Source of the DNA: Chrysophaeum taylorii
Lineage: Eukaryota > Sar > Pelagophyceae > Pelagomonadales > Pelagomonadaceae
Assembly: GCA_029834535.1 (NCBI GenBank)
Contig: JAQMWT010000331.1
Span: 1-64,000, forward strand
Reading direction: 5' to 3'
DNA: 64,000 bases
Shown: one piece after another, positions 53,501 to 64,000 of the stretch
Position numbering within the stretch: position 1 is the stretch's first letter
How the letters are laid out: each line of letters opens with the position of its first letter
The notes under the pieces: generated by a model
What the model saw: the letters and a program-made list of their open reading frames with translations, nothing else
Databases searched by the model: none
What the model was told of the DNA's origin: nothing
Translations under genes and position numbers: made by a program

Positions 53501-55957
53501 CGCAGCTGGCGAGCTCACGACTATCCCTCGCAGGCGGCTCTACGGCTTCGAGACCCACGGTCATTATCCGCCGGTCGAGCGCCTCGCCGTGCACCTGGAA
53601 AATGGGCAGCGCATCGTTTGGGAGGATTCGGACGACCCTGTCGTAAGAGCGGAGCGGGCGCGAATCGCGGCCGCGGTACCTCTGGAAACGACGTTGACGG
53701 CGTGGTTCAACATTAACCGCCACTACAAGAATCTCTGGCTCCGCTCAGGGGGGGGCCAGGATGGTTTCGACGAATCCCTCGCTCGCGGCGAATGGGATTC
53801 ACGGAAATATTTTTACCACGAGATGCCGAAAAACTTTACCTTCGAGAAGACGGGAACGACAGCGACGTGGAAGCCTCGGGAGCAGGGCGACACCCGCCGC
53901 CGCGAGCGCCTCGGCTTGGACCTCCACGACTTCTCCTGCGACAAGGTCGCACGCGTCTACTCGGTGTCGCCCAAGGACCTCGAGTGCTTCTACTTGCGGA
54001 TCCTGCTCTCACACGTCCAGGGCGCGACCTCATTCGAAGATCTGCGCGAGTTCGGAGGCATCGTCTATCCAACGCATGTTGCCGCCTGCCGCGCGCGAGG
54101 CCTCACACAAGACGACGAGTAGTGGGACGAGTGCCTTCGCGAGGCTGCCAACTTTCTTAGTGGGGCGTCGTTGCGACGGCTCTTCGCGATCATCCTCTCG
54201 ACCTGCGAGCCCTCGGATCCGTTCGGGCTTTGGACGACGCACACAGAGGCGCTCTGCGATGACATTCTCCATAGGCATCGAATGAGCCACCAGAACCCGA
54301 ACCTCCAGCTCAACGCCGAAATTGAGAACGAGGCGCTGCTCGATGTTGAGTCGATGCTCGACGCCGTCGGCTGCAGGCTTCCGAACGAATTTCCCGAGCG
54401 ACGACAGGTGGCGAACGTCACTTGCCGGCAGGTCGTCGACGAGCTCATCTTCAGCGACTCGACCGAGAAAAGGCAGGCGCTGTGCAGCCAAGTCATCGCG
54501 AACGTCGCCAGCATGCGGCAAAGGAACCCAGACCAATTTCGGCTCTATGAGGAGATCTGTGGGGACATCGACAGTGGCACCGGCCGAGTGTGCTTCGTCG
54601 ACGCGCCCGCCGGCACTGGAAAGACCTTCTTGAGCACGACGCTGCTCGCGTACGTCCGCAGGAGCCAAAACGTCGCGCTCGCGACTGCGGGCTCCGGGAT
54701 CGCCGCTACGCTTCTTCCCGGCGGACGGACATCGCACTCGCGTTACAAAATTCCACTCGACCCCGACGAGTTGTCGTTCTGCAACATTACGCAGCGAGTA
54801 AACGATCAGACGCCGGCCGTCATTACCGAGGCCAAGTTGCTGCTTTGGGACGAGGTTCCGATGACGATTAAGCTCTGTTTCGAGGCCCTCGACCGCACGC
54901 TCCAGCGCGTGTTCGAGTGCGCCCAGCCGTTCGGTGCCAAGTTGTCTTTTTGGGCGACTTTCGGCAATGTCTGCCCGTCCTCAAGCACGCCCGCCAGTTC
55001 CAGATCGTGGACGCAACGCTGAAGAAGTCTCGACGGATTTGGCCCCACGTCCGCATCCGCCACCTTACGAAGAACATGCGCGTCGAGCTTTCGGGTGGCC
55101 TCGATGCCAGGCAGCTCGCTGAATTTTCCGACTTCCTCCTCAAGGTCGGAAACGGTTTGGTTCCTACTGTCCCGAGCTTGGGACGGGACTGGATCAAGAT
55201 CGACGATTACGTTCGCTGCGTCGAGCGCGAGCCAGAGTTGATCCAAGCCGTCTACGGCGACCTCGCAGACAATTTCCAAGACCCGCGGTGGCTTTTCCAG
55301 CGCGCCATTCTTACGCCCCGAAACGATGTTGTCGATTCTGTCAACGCGCGCATGACCGCGGCCTTTCCCGGAGACGAGGCGACGGAGTTCTTTTCGGCCG
55401 ACGAGGTTGGGAAGGACGACGACCCCTCGCTCTTTCCAGTCGAGTTTCTCAACTCCCTGACAATCAACGGCATGCCGCCGCACAAGCTCGCGCTCAAAGT
55501 CGGCATGCCGGTGATGTTGCTTCGCAATCTCGACCCGTCGCACGGCCACTGCAACGGCACCCGATACATCATCGAGCGTATCGTCTCGCCGAGGCTCCTC
55601 CAACTCGCCCATTGGGTGGACGGCGAGAAAAAAACCCTCATGGTCCCGCGCATCACCCTCACCACGAAGCAGGGCGACCTCCCCTTCGAGCTGCGCCGAC
55701 GCCAGTTTCCGTTAAGGGCGGCGTTCGCCATGACGATCAACAAGAGCCAGGGCCAGACGCTTCGCAAGGTCGGCGTCCTCTTGCCCAAGCCCGTCTTCGG
55801 CCACGGCCAGCTCTACGTGGCTCTCAGCCGAGTTGGCAAGCCCGAGGACATCGTCTTCTGGGTCGACGACTCCACCCTACCCCACGTAGCGCAATACCGA
55901 CAACGCCACCCTGGCGTCTACACGCGCAACGTGGTTTACCACGAGGTCCTCCGGTAG
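50569..55957 (+). pseudogene. Helitron Rep-helicase (RepHel), three lesions
   Basis: N-terminus: ten 23-residue repeats (50711-51400). Then a zinc-type region with LCSHCNALYFEGE and TKCCANGTV, and the IRSYNCALNFASL block usual in Helitron proteins. Rep domain: FFITFTTNPKWDEI, the HUH motif GLPHAHILL, and the two-Tyr motif VKYIHKYVYKG. Helicase: Walker A DAPAGTGKTF, Walker B LLLWDEVPM, and the C-terminal INKSQGQTL and LYVALSRVGKPED. Lesions: a frameshift near 52250, TAG at 54120-54122, and a frameshift near 54945. All else is open, so death is recent. No ATG stands before the repeats. Rep nicks and joins the transposon ends; the helicase unwinds. Confidence 0.9.
50711..51400 (+). repeat. Ten 69-bp tandem repeats encoding 23-residue units
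   Basis: Units begin GAGATGCTCGA at 50711 and recur every 69 bp to 51332. Protein units read about DERDARLGADAARHRTARALEDG. The length of 23 residues and the ER..RL...R......R pattern resemble STPR repeats of DNA-binding proteins such as silkworm FMBP-1. Because 69 is a multiple of 3, three other frames also stay open here. Confidence 0.9.
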
Positions 55958-56124
55958 CCGCACTACCCTTATTAGGACGAGTGTTGTTCGCGAGGGACCG
56001 GGTCGAAGTCAGCGCAGCAGCGCAGCACGGAACTTTGTGGGGTTTGAGAGCCAAGTGAATGTGGGGTAAACTCAAAGGTGAATGTGGGGTTAGAAATCTG
56101 AGCAAACTTACTGGCCTGCACTTG

Positions 56125-56573
56125 TAAGTTTATATTCGTCAATGGAAACGTCCGCTTCTTGGACCTTATATTCGTCAGGACCAACAATGGCTGGTGAATT
56201 ATAGTTTAGCGACGTTGCGGTCGAGGCAGTGCGCGCAACTTCGGGATAAGCGGGAACAGCGTCAGTAGGAGTAGTAGGGGCATATTCCAGTTGGATATGG
56301 ATAGTAGGGTCGGTACGTAAGACCTGGGGGATAGACTCTGTAGAGACCAGAAGGTATTCCTCCAAGTCAGCCAGAGATGCAGAAGTAGCGCCAAACTCGG
56401 ATGAGTTGTGATCAATAAAGCTGGTCGGCGCCAGGTACGTAAGTGCATATTGCAAGGAAGAAGTGCCGAAGGCAGCAGCGTGTTCAGTGAACGCAGATAA
56501 AAGGGGCTGAGGAATAGGGCACGTAGGTGAACCATCAGCAGTTAAAAAGGTTGCAGCTGGGATGCTGGATGCG
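56125..56573 (-). pseudogene. IN-RT junction and RT N-terminus of element E, upstream of H4
   Basis: EYKVQEADVSIDEYKL, TATSLNYNSPAIVGPDEY at the border repeat (56222-56202), then the linker to S8. Continuous with 48805 after removal of H4. Confidence 0.82.
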
Positions 56574-56936
56574 CCTTACCCTGATCGCCGACTGCTGTTG
56601 CGATGGAGGACGGTGCCTCATAAATCCTGAGCCTTGCGAGGGCATCCGCCCTCCCGGCGTAGGTTGGCACCTATTCGCCTCCCGGGCGGGCCTGTTGGCA
56701 GCCGGAACGTTCGCAGTGGGACGGGGTATGGCCGGGGGGCGAAGACGGAAGGTTATCGACGAGTTGGTTGTCAGTCACATCGCGGTCTCCTCGTCGCATC
56801 GCGACAAGCTTGATGGTCACTCTCCGCCGACCGACCTTTCGGCGCTCCTCGTCTACAGGCCCGTGATTCCGGACTGGCTCCTGTCGGTCCGGCCTGGCTC
56901 CCATGCTCGGGAGAGGTCTGAAGTTAGTTAGTTAGT
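56574..56936 (+). mobile_element. Short retroposon copy S8, full length
   Basis: Starts CCTTACCCTGATCGCCGAC, ends (TTAG)n; 11-bp target duplication TGCTGGATGCG (56563-56573 and 56937-56947). Confidence 0.92.
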
Positions 56937-58681
56937 TGCTGGATGCGCACTTGGCGTGGGCGAAGTAACCATCGACGTGCGGGTAGCGGGCAAGTAAGTC
57001 AGTGCGCAACGGGAGAAGAAGACGAGCTAACAACGCATGTTCCCCCTCTGAGCAGATAGCAGACCAGAGGATACCACCACGGAGATGAAGGGCGGAGAGG
57101 GCGGGAGACTGGAACGTAAGAAAGTGGTGGCGAAGATCCCAGCGGAAATCGGCGAGGTTGCCACCAGCGGCTTTGTTAGCACCAATAGTAGACGCTTCTA
57201 ACCGGGCTCGGATAGCTTTCATAGAAGTGACCTTGCGAGTATTAGGCTGTTTGGAACCTGGGACAAAAATGAGGTCATCTTGTGCAAAAAGGTCTTTGTA
57301 AGAAGGAAGCAAGGGCCGCGGTGACATAGAGCCAGATTCGTCGGCGAGAGCGTCAGAAGAGGGAGAAGAGGCCGGAGTAGGGGACGAAGTAGGAGGAGCG
57401 GAAGGAGGTGGGGAGTGCCCCCTCTGAGGATGAGGAGTCCTTGTCCCCCTCTGAATGACATGGTCTTGGATAGTGGTGTGGGGTGTGAGCGAGAAAGGCG
57501 CGGAAGGAGCGTGAGGCGGAGGAGCTAGTTCAGGATCAGGAGTAGGATGCTGCAGCATGTAGAGGAATTGCAGCTTGGACGAAACACGAATTTGTCCGTT
57601 TTCAGGGTTGAGGACGACGTCAGCGAGATGGTCGACGCGTGGGGAGACGAGCGGGTTTTGTGCGTTGGAGCAACAGATATACAGATATTTGCGGCGGCAC
57701 GGTTCCCACTTGTGGTGTTCATGGGGCTCCAATAGGAGGTAACATTCAGCGCCAAAAATCTAGAGCATATCGTGTTGGGGAGTGCTGAGTTGGTTGTAGA
57801 GTAGCTGTTGCGGACAGAATAGCATGATGAATGCGCTCGAGCGTGGCGTTCGGGAGAAGGTTATAGCTTTGAGCGGTGTGTATCACTGCCCATGGGAACA
57901 TGATAGCGGGTTGCACGGTCTTGGCGCCACGATAGTGAGCATTAAGGAGAGAACGAAGGCGAGTTGAGGAGGCGGAGGCGATGAAGCCGATGGCAGACTC
58001 AACTTCAAAGTTAAAGTGGTGCATGTACGGCGGGAAGGCAATGAGCTGAATGCATCGGAGTAGAGGGTGCTTGCACGTTGAGTTGTGTACGACAGAAGTC
58101 ATACACAAAATCCAGAGCTTGCGTGAGCTCCGTGGCGTTGGTGGTGCGTGTGAAGTATACCAAGAGAAATTTCGAAATGAGTTCCTTGAAGACGACGATA
58201 TGTGTGAAGCCACCCCATTCGGATGGGATGGTCACATAGCCGCCGTCGCACGCCCAGACTTCGCCGGCTTTGTGAGTTTGCTCAAAAGAAGGCTTGGTCG
58301 CATTGAAATGCTTGTGCGGGTGGCGCTTGTTGTGTGCGATGCAGTCGGTGCATAAGTCGCGATATGGTATGTCAGAAGCAGAGAATCCAGGGCGAGCAAG
58401 TACGTTGGGGGCCTTGGCAGCGACGTTGTCGGGGCAGTGATGCACCCGGTGAAAGCGATTGGCACGTTCTTTGGCATTGAGATATTCGGTGGATGTGTGC
58501 GAGGGACTTACGAGGAATGGGATGAGCGGGAATGTGCCGTTTGCGCCGAACATCGAACTTGAGTTCGGTGTCTAAGGCAGGGGAAGGCGGTGCGTCGTCA
58601 TCCTGGTGCACAGCAGGGTCACTTGGAGGTGCATCCTCATCATCACGAGTAACGAGAGTATCTTCGTAGGACGACGATATA
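56937..58681 (-). pseudogene. Integrase and linker, element E
   Basis: FHRVHH...CTDC, WACDGGY and NFEVESAIGF are readable. A deletion near 58055-58070 removes the second catalytic Asp region (YSDAFKPYFSQ), and a stop and frame change occur near 57765. The Pro-rich linker is open (57732-56937). Confidence 0.83.
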
Positions 58682-58702
58682 TAGTTTAACGACATTTCGG
58701 TC

Positions 58703-61032
58703 AAGCAGTTGCTGGAAATAGACATCATAAAAGCTTGTGCTAAAGACAGGGTATCTGTGCTGCACGTGGTGGAGGCTTGGTCAACGGTCATGAAGTTGGA
58801 TACATAGGATTTCTTCGTCACGGCAGCAGTATGTTGGAAGGTAGGGTCCAACATAATGGGATTTAATATCGGCGACGATGAGCAAAAGGTGCTTGTACAG
58901 AGTGCTGTACGTACCGGCAGGCAGAGCATTGCTGAGCATGTCACAGCAAAGGTCATGGCGTAGAGACAAGAGGGAAGACTCCTGTTGTTTGGTGTGTTTG
59001 TTAGCACGAATCAACTCCGGTCGAGTGGGGTAGCGTAAATTCCCGTTGCGAGAATCGAGTAAAATAACTTAAACTAACTAACTTCAGACCTCTCCCGAGC
59101 ATGGGAGCCAGGCCGGACAGGCAGGAGCCGATCCGGAATCACAGAGGAAAATCACGCAGTTGGGGCAGAGGCGAGGGACGAGGACTCGTTGATGACGGAC
59201 CGCCACTGCGCGCGGTCTTGTGCGAAGTCGTGCAAAAGCGTCGCAGGCCGCAAACGTGTTGGTCCACGAACAATCGACCTGTCCGTCGCGTTCTGCCCAA
59301 CCGAGCGAACCCCAGCCCAGCGCGGACTTTCCGGGTGCTAACCGGCCAGCCCGGGAGGCGAGCAGGCACCGTCTCACTCCGGGACGGCCGGGGCCGCCGC
59401 AGGGAGCAAGCGTGTTAGGCGCCGTCCTCCATCGCAACCAACGGTTAGCGATCGCAGGGTTAGAGTCGAGTAAAATAATATTGGCATACCCTCGGACGGT
59501 TGGCAATGGAGCAAGCATTGAGTGGATTTTAGAGCCGAGGTTGCGGTCACTTCCACGAAGGTACCCTATATAGCGACTACGAGATAAGTGGTGATCTTCC
59601 AGAGCAAAAGAGAATCCTTGTAATCGAAAGAGTTGTCGGTGGCCTTGTGGGTAAGGCAGCCAGACATCACAAGAGAGCATCTGGACAAGAGCTTTTGTAT
59701 GGCGATGCCATAGGTGGCAGCGGAGCCAACTTGGGGAAGGGCTTGGACTATCCACAAGTAACCCATAAACGGCTCCAAATATATGGACCTGTCCCGGTCG
59801 CGGGGGATGTCGGAAGCAGTGAACGTATACGTGCTTCCAAAGGCGTTGATGGGGGTTTGGTGGTTGGTGGTGGCGTTCTCTATGGTGAGGTTGCCGTCGG
59901 AATGGTGGCCACCAGTTTAGAAGTAGGAGTTGTGTGATGTTGATGAGGCTGTAAGTAAGAACCTGTGTGGCGGTTGGTTAGTTTCGAAAACGGTTATGTA
60001 ATAGGACACAGGAGTGGGCGAGTTAGTATGTAAGCTGGCAAACAAGTTATAGAAGATTGTAAAAACCTTGACGTGTATAGGACGTGTTGCATTGGGTAAT
60101 GGCTCCATAGAGGAGCGTTTAAAGCACAACTGATGATAAGTACACTCGGATTGAACAGAGTGAGTACGTTGTTCGTGAGCCTGTTGTGAATGAATGCGAA
60201 GCAGTAACATATTGAGGGATTCAAGGTCAGCCATAGTAAGCTGAGCAGAACCTGTGCGAGAGTAAGGTGCAAAAGTTTTAGGAACGGGGACATATGGAGG
60301 ATCGGGGAACACCCGGATCCAGTCTTTGGATACGTGGTTAGGTAGTCAAAGGCGCTTGGGAATAGCTTGTCGATCATCCACGATCTTCAGGAAGGGGCGT
60401 GGATGGAGGATGGGCCACGATGATAGTTTAATTGGTCCAGTAGAATATCTGCGTGCGATGCATATCCATCTTTCTCTAGATTGGTAGTCGCCACAGAGGT
60501 AGGTCGGGAACCTATCAACAACATCGACACAGTAATCAAGTGTAGTATGGATAAGGTTGGCCACTGTGATGTGGTCTTGATGACAGTACTTATGCGGAGG
60601 CGCCATCTCAGCCAGTAGTACCAAGGGCTGGAGTAGCTTGATGACAGACAACATGCCGTCGAAAAGAGAGTCGTCCAGCAGGCTGTGTAAGTCTTCCGTC
60701 TTTTGCTGTTTTAGTAAATTCCTGTTTGTGCAGGGAGGAGTGATCTCAATTATATCACAATAGAATGTGCGCCTTTCCTCTGGTGAGATTAGGTGAAGAT
60801 GGTTAATAAAGGCGGGGAGAGATTCAAATAATAGTACAGTAGGAAAACGGTGGCGTAACATACGAACAAGCGTATCATCAGACTCAACAACAACTTTTAC
60901 ATTGATATTTAAGCCTAAGTCATTAGTGGCTTGAGACAGGAACGCCGGAGTTGACAAACCAGAACAAAGTAACATGACAGAGGGTTTGCGGAGATTGGAC
61001 TCTTGTGAGAGAAACACTGGGCGTGAGAGTAG
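58703..61032 (-). pseudogene. C5-cytosine DNA methyltransferase domain, element E, split by S9
   Basis: Open from the UGA at 61033 down to 60346: motif I MLLCSGLSTPAF, IV ITPPCTNRN, VI LLAEMAPPH (Thr to Ala), VIII YQSRERWICIAR. A private TGA replaces Trp near 60350. The recognition region is shifted near 59930 and is split again by S9 (59068-59465). Motif X SNALPAG is still readable near 58915. Confidence 0.83.
59068..59465 (-). mobile_element. Short retroposon copy S9, divergent subfamily
   Basis: Shares the tail side (CTAACTAACTTCAGACCTC to GGAGCC) and parts of the head with the family, but the middle 150 bp is different sequence. 13-bp target duplication TCGAGTAAAATAA (59055-59067 and 59466-59478). 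Confidence 0.85.
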
Positions 61033-61035
61033 TCA
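61033..61035 (-). promoter_or_regulatory. In-frame UGA (UGA-CUA) between protease and methyltransferase, element E
   Basis: Minus-strand frame: CAG CCA TTA ACC TGA CTA CTC. E is the clearest case: the 540-codon gag-protease frame upstream and the methyltransferase frame downstream are in register and open on both sides. Confidence 0.7.
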
Positions 61036-62655
61036 GGTTAATGGCTGCGTGTTTTGCTGAACAAATTTGTTCTGTTTCCGAAGATTGAGAACCAAAGGGC
61101 GAATCCACGGCCGATCTGGTAAAACTCGTTGGAGTAGGTAGTTGTAGTATGCCAGTAGATCCCTGTTTTCATGGTATCGCTTGAGGGGAAATGCGAGAGA
61201 GCGAAGTTCCAGCCGCTTGTCGCGCGCGATGTTGTAAGTGAGACAAGGGAGAGCGGGTAAATTAGATGCTACATAGTGTATGGGTATACGTACATCTTTG
61301 TCTATGCGGCTCGTGACAGCGCTGAGCTTTGGCTCAGCTCGATCATTGAACACAGTGGTCAGGTTCGTCTGGTTCCACTCGAGCATGCTCAGGATAGCGA
61401 GATGTCGGTCATGCACTGGTTGAAGACATAAAGCGAAGTCGATCTTAACGTAGCCAACTTGTGGATGATCTGGTAGGGGAATGACGATGTTGCGTGTTAA
61501 CATCATGTGTGATGCCCGTTGTTGTCCTGTAGCCGTCTGAATGACAATCGGCGCGTATTTGGAGTCCAATGGAATTATATGATTGGGTATTGCAAAGTCG
61601 TAAGTGGACATCAATGAGATGGTAGCACAAGAGTCAAAATATAGAAAAGAGCAATGTGGAGGGACACTGTTTACCTTCATGTAGTTGGTGAGGAAGGCGT
61701 TTTCCGAATGTGGGCAAGTAGTGGAGAGGCTGGCTGTGAAGAAGTTCTTCAGCAATAACAGATTCGTTGGAATAATGATCGGTTGAACAGGTGGTGATGG
61801 TTCGTCAGCCTCATCAGCCATGCCGTGCTTTTCATCAAATGACGATAGCGAAGTATGATCGGCATCCCTTTTGGTTTCGGCTTGTGATGGTAGGTTGAGG
61901 GCAGATTGGACCTGTGAAGATAGCGAGGACAATAATGCTGGTGGTAAAGCCGAGATGGCGGAAGCGGTAAAGAGGTTAGACACAGTATTGGAAGGATTAC
62001 CCTGTGTGTTTGTAGTAGGAGGAGTTGCCTTTGGGGTGGGAGCAGTAACAACAGTATGGTGTTGTGGCTCCACGTAGTTTAACGACTTTTCGGTCGAGGA
62101 TAGATGAACGTCTACATCATAAATGATGTCTTCTGCAAACATGAGCTGTTCGTTTAGACGAAGTAAACTACTGTTGTCCTCAGTAGATGTCGTTGACAGA
62201 ATGTCAGCTGATTGTAATAGAGTCTCAAATAACTTGTTGATATTCTGTTGTAGCTGAGCCGTGGTATCATTATCTGTCACATGCTTCGTGAGTTCGCTAC
62301 ACTGTTCTCGCAGGGTGTTTAAGGTGTGGTTTGTTCGATCTAATAATTTCATGTTAGACCGAGAGGACCTGTCAAAAGTGCGGGGGTAAATTGGACGGTC
62401 ATGGGACTGTCCGGCAGTTTTCTTGGTGACGTAAGAATCACCAGAACGATAATACGATAAATCGCTGCGAGAGAAAGGCTGGCGAGCATCATTAGAGTTA
62501 CGCAAGCGTCTAGCATTAAACGTGGAAGATGTACCAGGTTGGGACGAAGTGATGAAGGCGAGTGTGTTAGCAGTTTGAGTCAGACTTTTGTCTGATGAGT
62601 CCAAAGTGTGTAAGTAGTAACTTTGGCTTTGGTTGAGATGATAAACCTTTGCCAA
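61036..62655 (-). CDS. Gag C-terminus and protease, element E
   Basis: 540 open codons. FNARRLRN and SYYRSGD series, TEKSLNY border repeat at 62095-62075, then a Pro/Thr-rich stretch (VVTAPTPKATPPTTNTQG), an acidic stretch, and the protease with YFDSCATISLMST and PIVIQTATGQQ. Cys replaces Gly in the active-site triplet. The protein ends QQNTQPLT before the UGA. This is the best gag-protease end in the window. Confidence 0.82.
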
Positions 62656-62690
62656 GAAACATTCTAAGCGTGTTCAACCCATTTGATGCT

Positions 62691-62895
62691 AACCCTGATC
62701 GCCGACTGCGGTTGCGATTGATGAAAGCCTTCCGAGGTTGGCACCTATTCGAGCCGGAACGTTCGCAGTTTGAAGACGGAAGGTTATCGACGAGTTGGTT
62801 GTCAGTCACATCGCGGTCTCCTCGTCGCATGGCGACAAGGATGGTCACTCTTTGGCGCTTCGTCTACTGATTCTATAGAAAGTGGTAGTTAGTTT
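62691..62895 (+). mobile_element. Short retroposon copy S10, internally deleted
   Basis: About 205 bp: the start CCCTGATCGCCGACTGCGG, then several gaps relative to S3, ending in GTAGTTAGTT. Inserted in gag of E; flanks are degraded and a target duplication is not certain. Confidence 0.75.
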
Positions 62896-63989
62896 TATAC
62901 TACATTATATAAGCATAATGCGCATTCTAAGATATAGCTAGGGTTGGTACACAATCGTTCAGCTTCTGGCACAGGTCGAGATGAAGATCGGGTTTCGTAC
63001 ATATAACACCAATCTACCCAACCACGATCGTAACGGTTGTTGCTGGTATTATCGGCATAATGCCGATGTATCTCTTCATAGATTTTTCTGCAAAGAGTGC
63101 CAAAGTCGAATTGAAGGTCAGTCTCTTCCTGGTTAAGTTGGTAAGAGATTTGCCTAAATGCTAGGACAGCTTCGATAAATACATGGACATACCAGTTAGG
63201 ATTATAAACAACAGAGTTAAATTGCTGTTTCAAATAGGACACATCAGTAGTCGTAACAGACTCGTAGTGACTAAAGGCGATGAGCATAATAGCTCGAGCC
63301 TTGTTGGGTAAATAACTTTTGTTGTATACCTCATTGATGGCGGGCCAGGCCGCAAGTGCCGGTTTTCCAACACTTTCAAGATTGAAGTAAGTATGCAAGA
63401 ATGTAGCGTACGTGTTATGATAAGTGTGCCAGTCAGCTGCAGTTAACTAAAACATGGCAACAGGGGCACGAACACGGGTGTCGAAAGCTAGTGCCTTCGG
63501 GTGCGCGCGATTTAAGATTCGTTCCTCTTCTAAGAAACGAGCATTGATTTCAGGACGTAATGCCTTGACTTCATAGTCGTAACAGACAGTAGTTAGCTGA
63601 GCTACTTCTGCATCAGGTAAGTGGGGGAAAGCTTCGTTGGTGAAATGCCATTCCTGATACTCAGGGGGCAATTCATCAACAGCTAAACGGAGATCAGCAG
63701 CCCTATCGGTCTTCCATTCCAGGAAAACGCGATCGAGAATTTGATTCCGGAGGATCTCGTAGTCCTTGCATGACCGAGTATATGCTTCGTACGAGTCGTA
63801 CTCGAGGAAAGCATCGGCATGACTGGACCGTAACAATTGCTTAATGTGCTTGATTTGCAAGGATACCTTGCGGTTCTGAAGCTGAAATCGATTTCCATCG
63901 TTAAGAAACTCAACTACAGGAGCTTCGAGCTTCAATATATCCGCACCTGTGATCGCCTTGGGTGCGGCTCGTGCTGCGTGTTCTGCCAT
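62896..63989 (-). pseudogene. Gag N-terminus, element E
   Basis: Starts at ATG 63989 (MAEHAARAAPKAITG), open to 63449 where TAG replaces a Ser codon (TCG in A and B), then open again to the S10 insertion. Matches B and A almost throughout: KHIKQLLRSSHADAF, EWHFTNEAFPHLPD, NPNWYVHVFIEAVL. Confidence 0.85.
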
Positions 63990-64000
63990 AGCAGTTGACG

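Larger units (their letters stand above)
48806..56124 (+). mobile_element. Autonomous-type Helitron H4 (RepHel)
   Basis: 7319 bp. Starts TCCTTACTACTAATCGACAG and ends GGCCTGCACTTG. Removing it restores GGCACT|TAAGTTT exactly as in element A, so there is no target duplication; the target here is T|T. The 5' TC is typical; the 3' CTTG departs from the usual CTRR. Contains S7 near its 5' end, an accessory gene, and a Rep-helicase gene with three lesions. GC content is clearly higher than in the surrounding copia DNA. Confidence 0.9.
48380..63989 (-). mobile_element. Copia-type element E (family 1), 5' part, split by Helitron H4
   Basis: From gag ATG at 63989 through protease, UGA, methyltransferase, integrase and part of RT, all minus strand. 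Carries H4, S8, S9 and S10. The 5' leader begins at 63990 and runs off the window; no LTR seen. RT ends at the fusion with D. Confidence 0.85.

Noticed and set aside
60349-60357. TGA-CTA inside the methyltransferase of E as a second readthrough site
   Set aside because: Only E has it; A, B and D have Trp (TGG) here. It is a private nonsense mutation that happens to have CTA after it.

Overview
The window is a stack of eukaryotic transposable elements. I found no host gene, rRNA or tRNA gene, or CRISPR array. The host is an unidentified eukaryote using the standard code. LTR retrotransposons, a RepHel Helitron, target-site-duplicating short retroposons and initiator-tRNA-Met primer-binding sites all exclude a prokaryote, but nothing fixes the phylum. 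All coding capacity belongs to the elements, and nearly every copy is damaged.

Layout. (1) 1-1694: minus-strand 5' leader and PBS of a copia-type element (A0) running off the left edge, broken by a Helitron derivative (H1) carrying a nested short retroposon. (2) 1695-2490: two LTRs and a 41-bp LTR scrap. (3) 2491-15580: copia element A (minus), 3' LTR at 2177-2490, 5' LTR at 15581-15894, holding Helitron derivative H2 and two retroposons. (4) 15895-17540: 3' end of another copy (A'), sharing that LTR. (5) about 17541-26308: element C (plus), a second, diverged copia family, cut inside reverse transcriptase. (6) 26309-38535: element B (plus), end-to-end complete, two LTRs. (7) 38536-48379: element D (minus), truncated at both ends, with H3 and a retroposon. 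(8) 48380-63989: element E (minus), broken open by a 7.3-kb RepHel Helitron (H4, 48806-56124).

The copia elements are the main interest. Their polyprotein order is gag - protease - in-frame UGA - C5-cytosine DNA-methyltransferase domain - integrase - reverse transcriptase - RNase H, followed by an extra zinc-cysteine/coiled-coil ORF3 before the 3' LTR. The methyltransferase keeps recognisable motifs I, IV (PPC/SPC), VI, VIII (QxRxR), IX and X in both families. The UGA sits at the same place in both families; in family 1 it is followed by CUA, a known leaky-stop context. A 21-nt sequence encoding T-(E/A)-x-S-L-N-Y recurs at the gag/PR, MT/IN and IN/RT borders, inside ORF3, and (with Tyr replaced by UAG) between pol and ORF3. 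I infer that these are protease processing sites. The PBS matches the anticodon arm of initiator tRNA-Met, the half-tRNA priming mode of Drosophila copia.

The Helitron encodes an accessory coiled-coil protein and a Rep-helicase protein with ten N-terminal 23-residue repeats, and it has spawned about 1.0-1.25-kb derivatives that keep only the helicase C-terminus. A short retroposon family with a (TTAG)n tail has inserted at least ten times, mostly into the copia copies.
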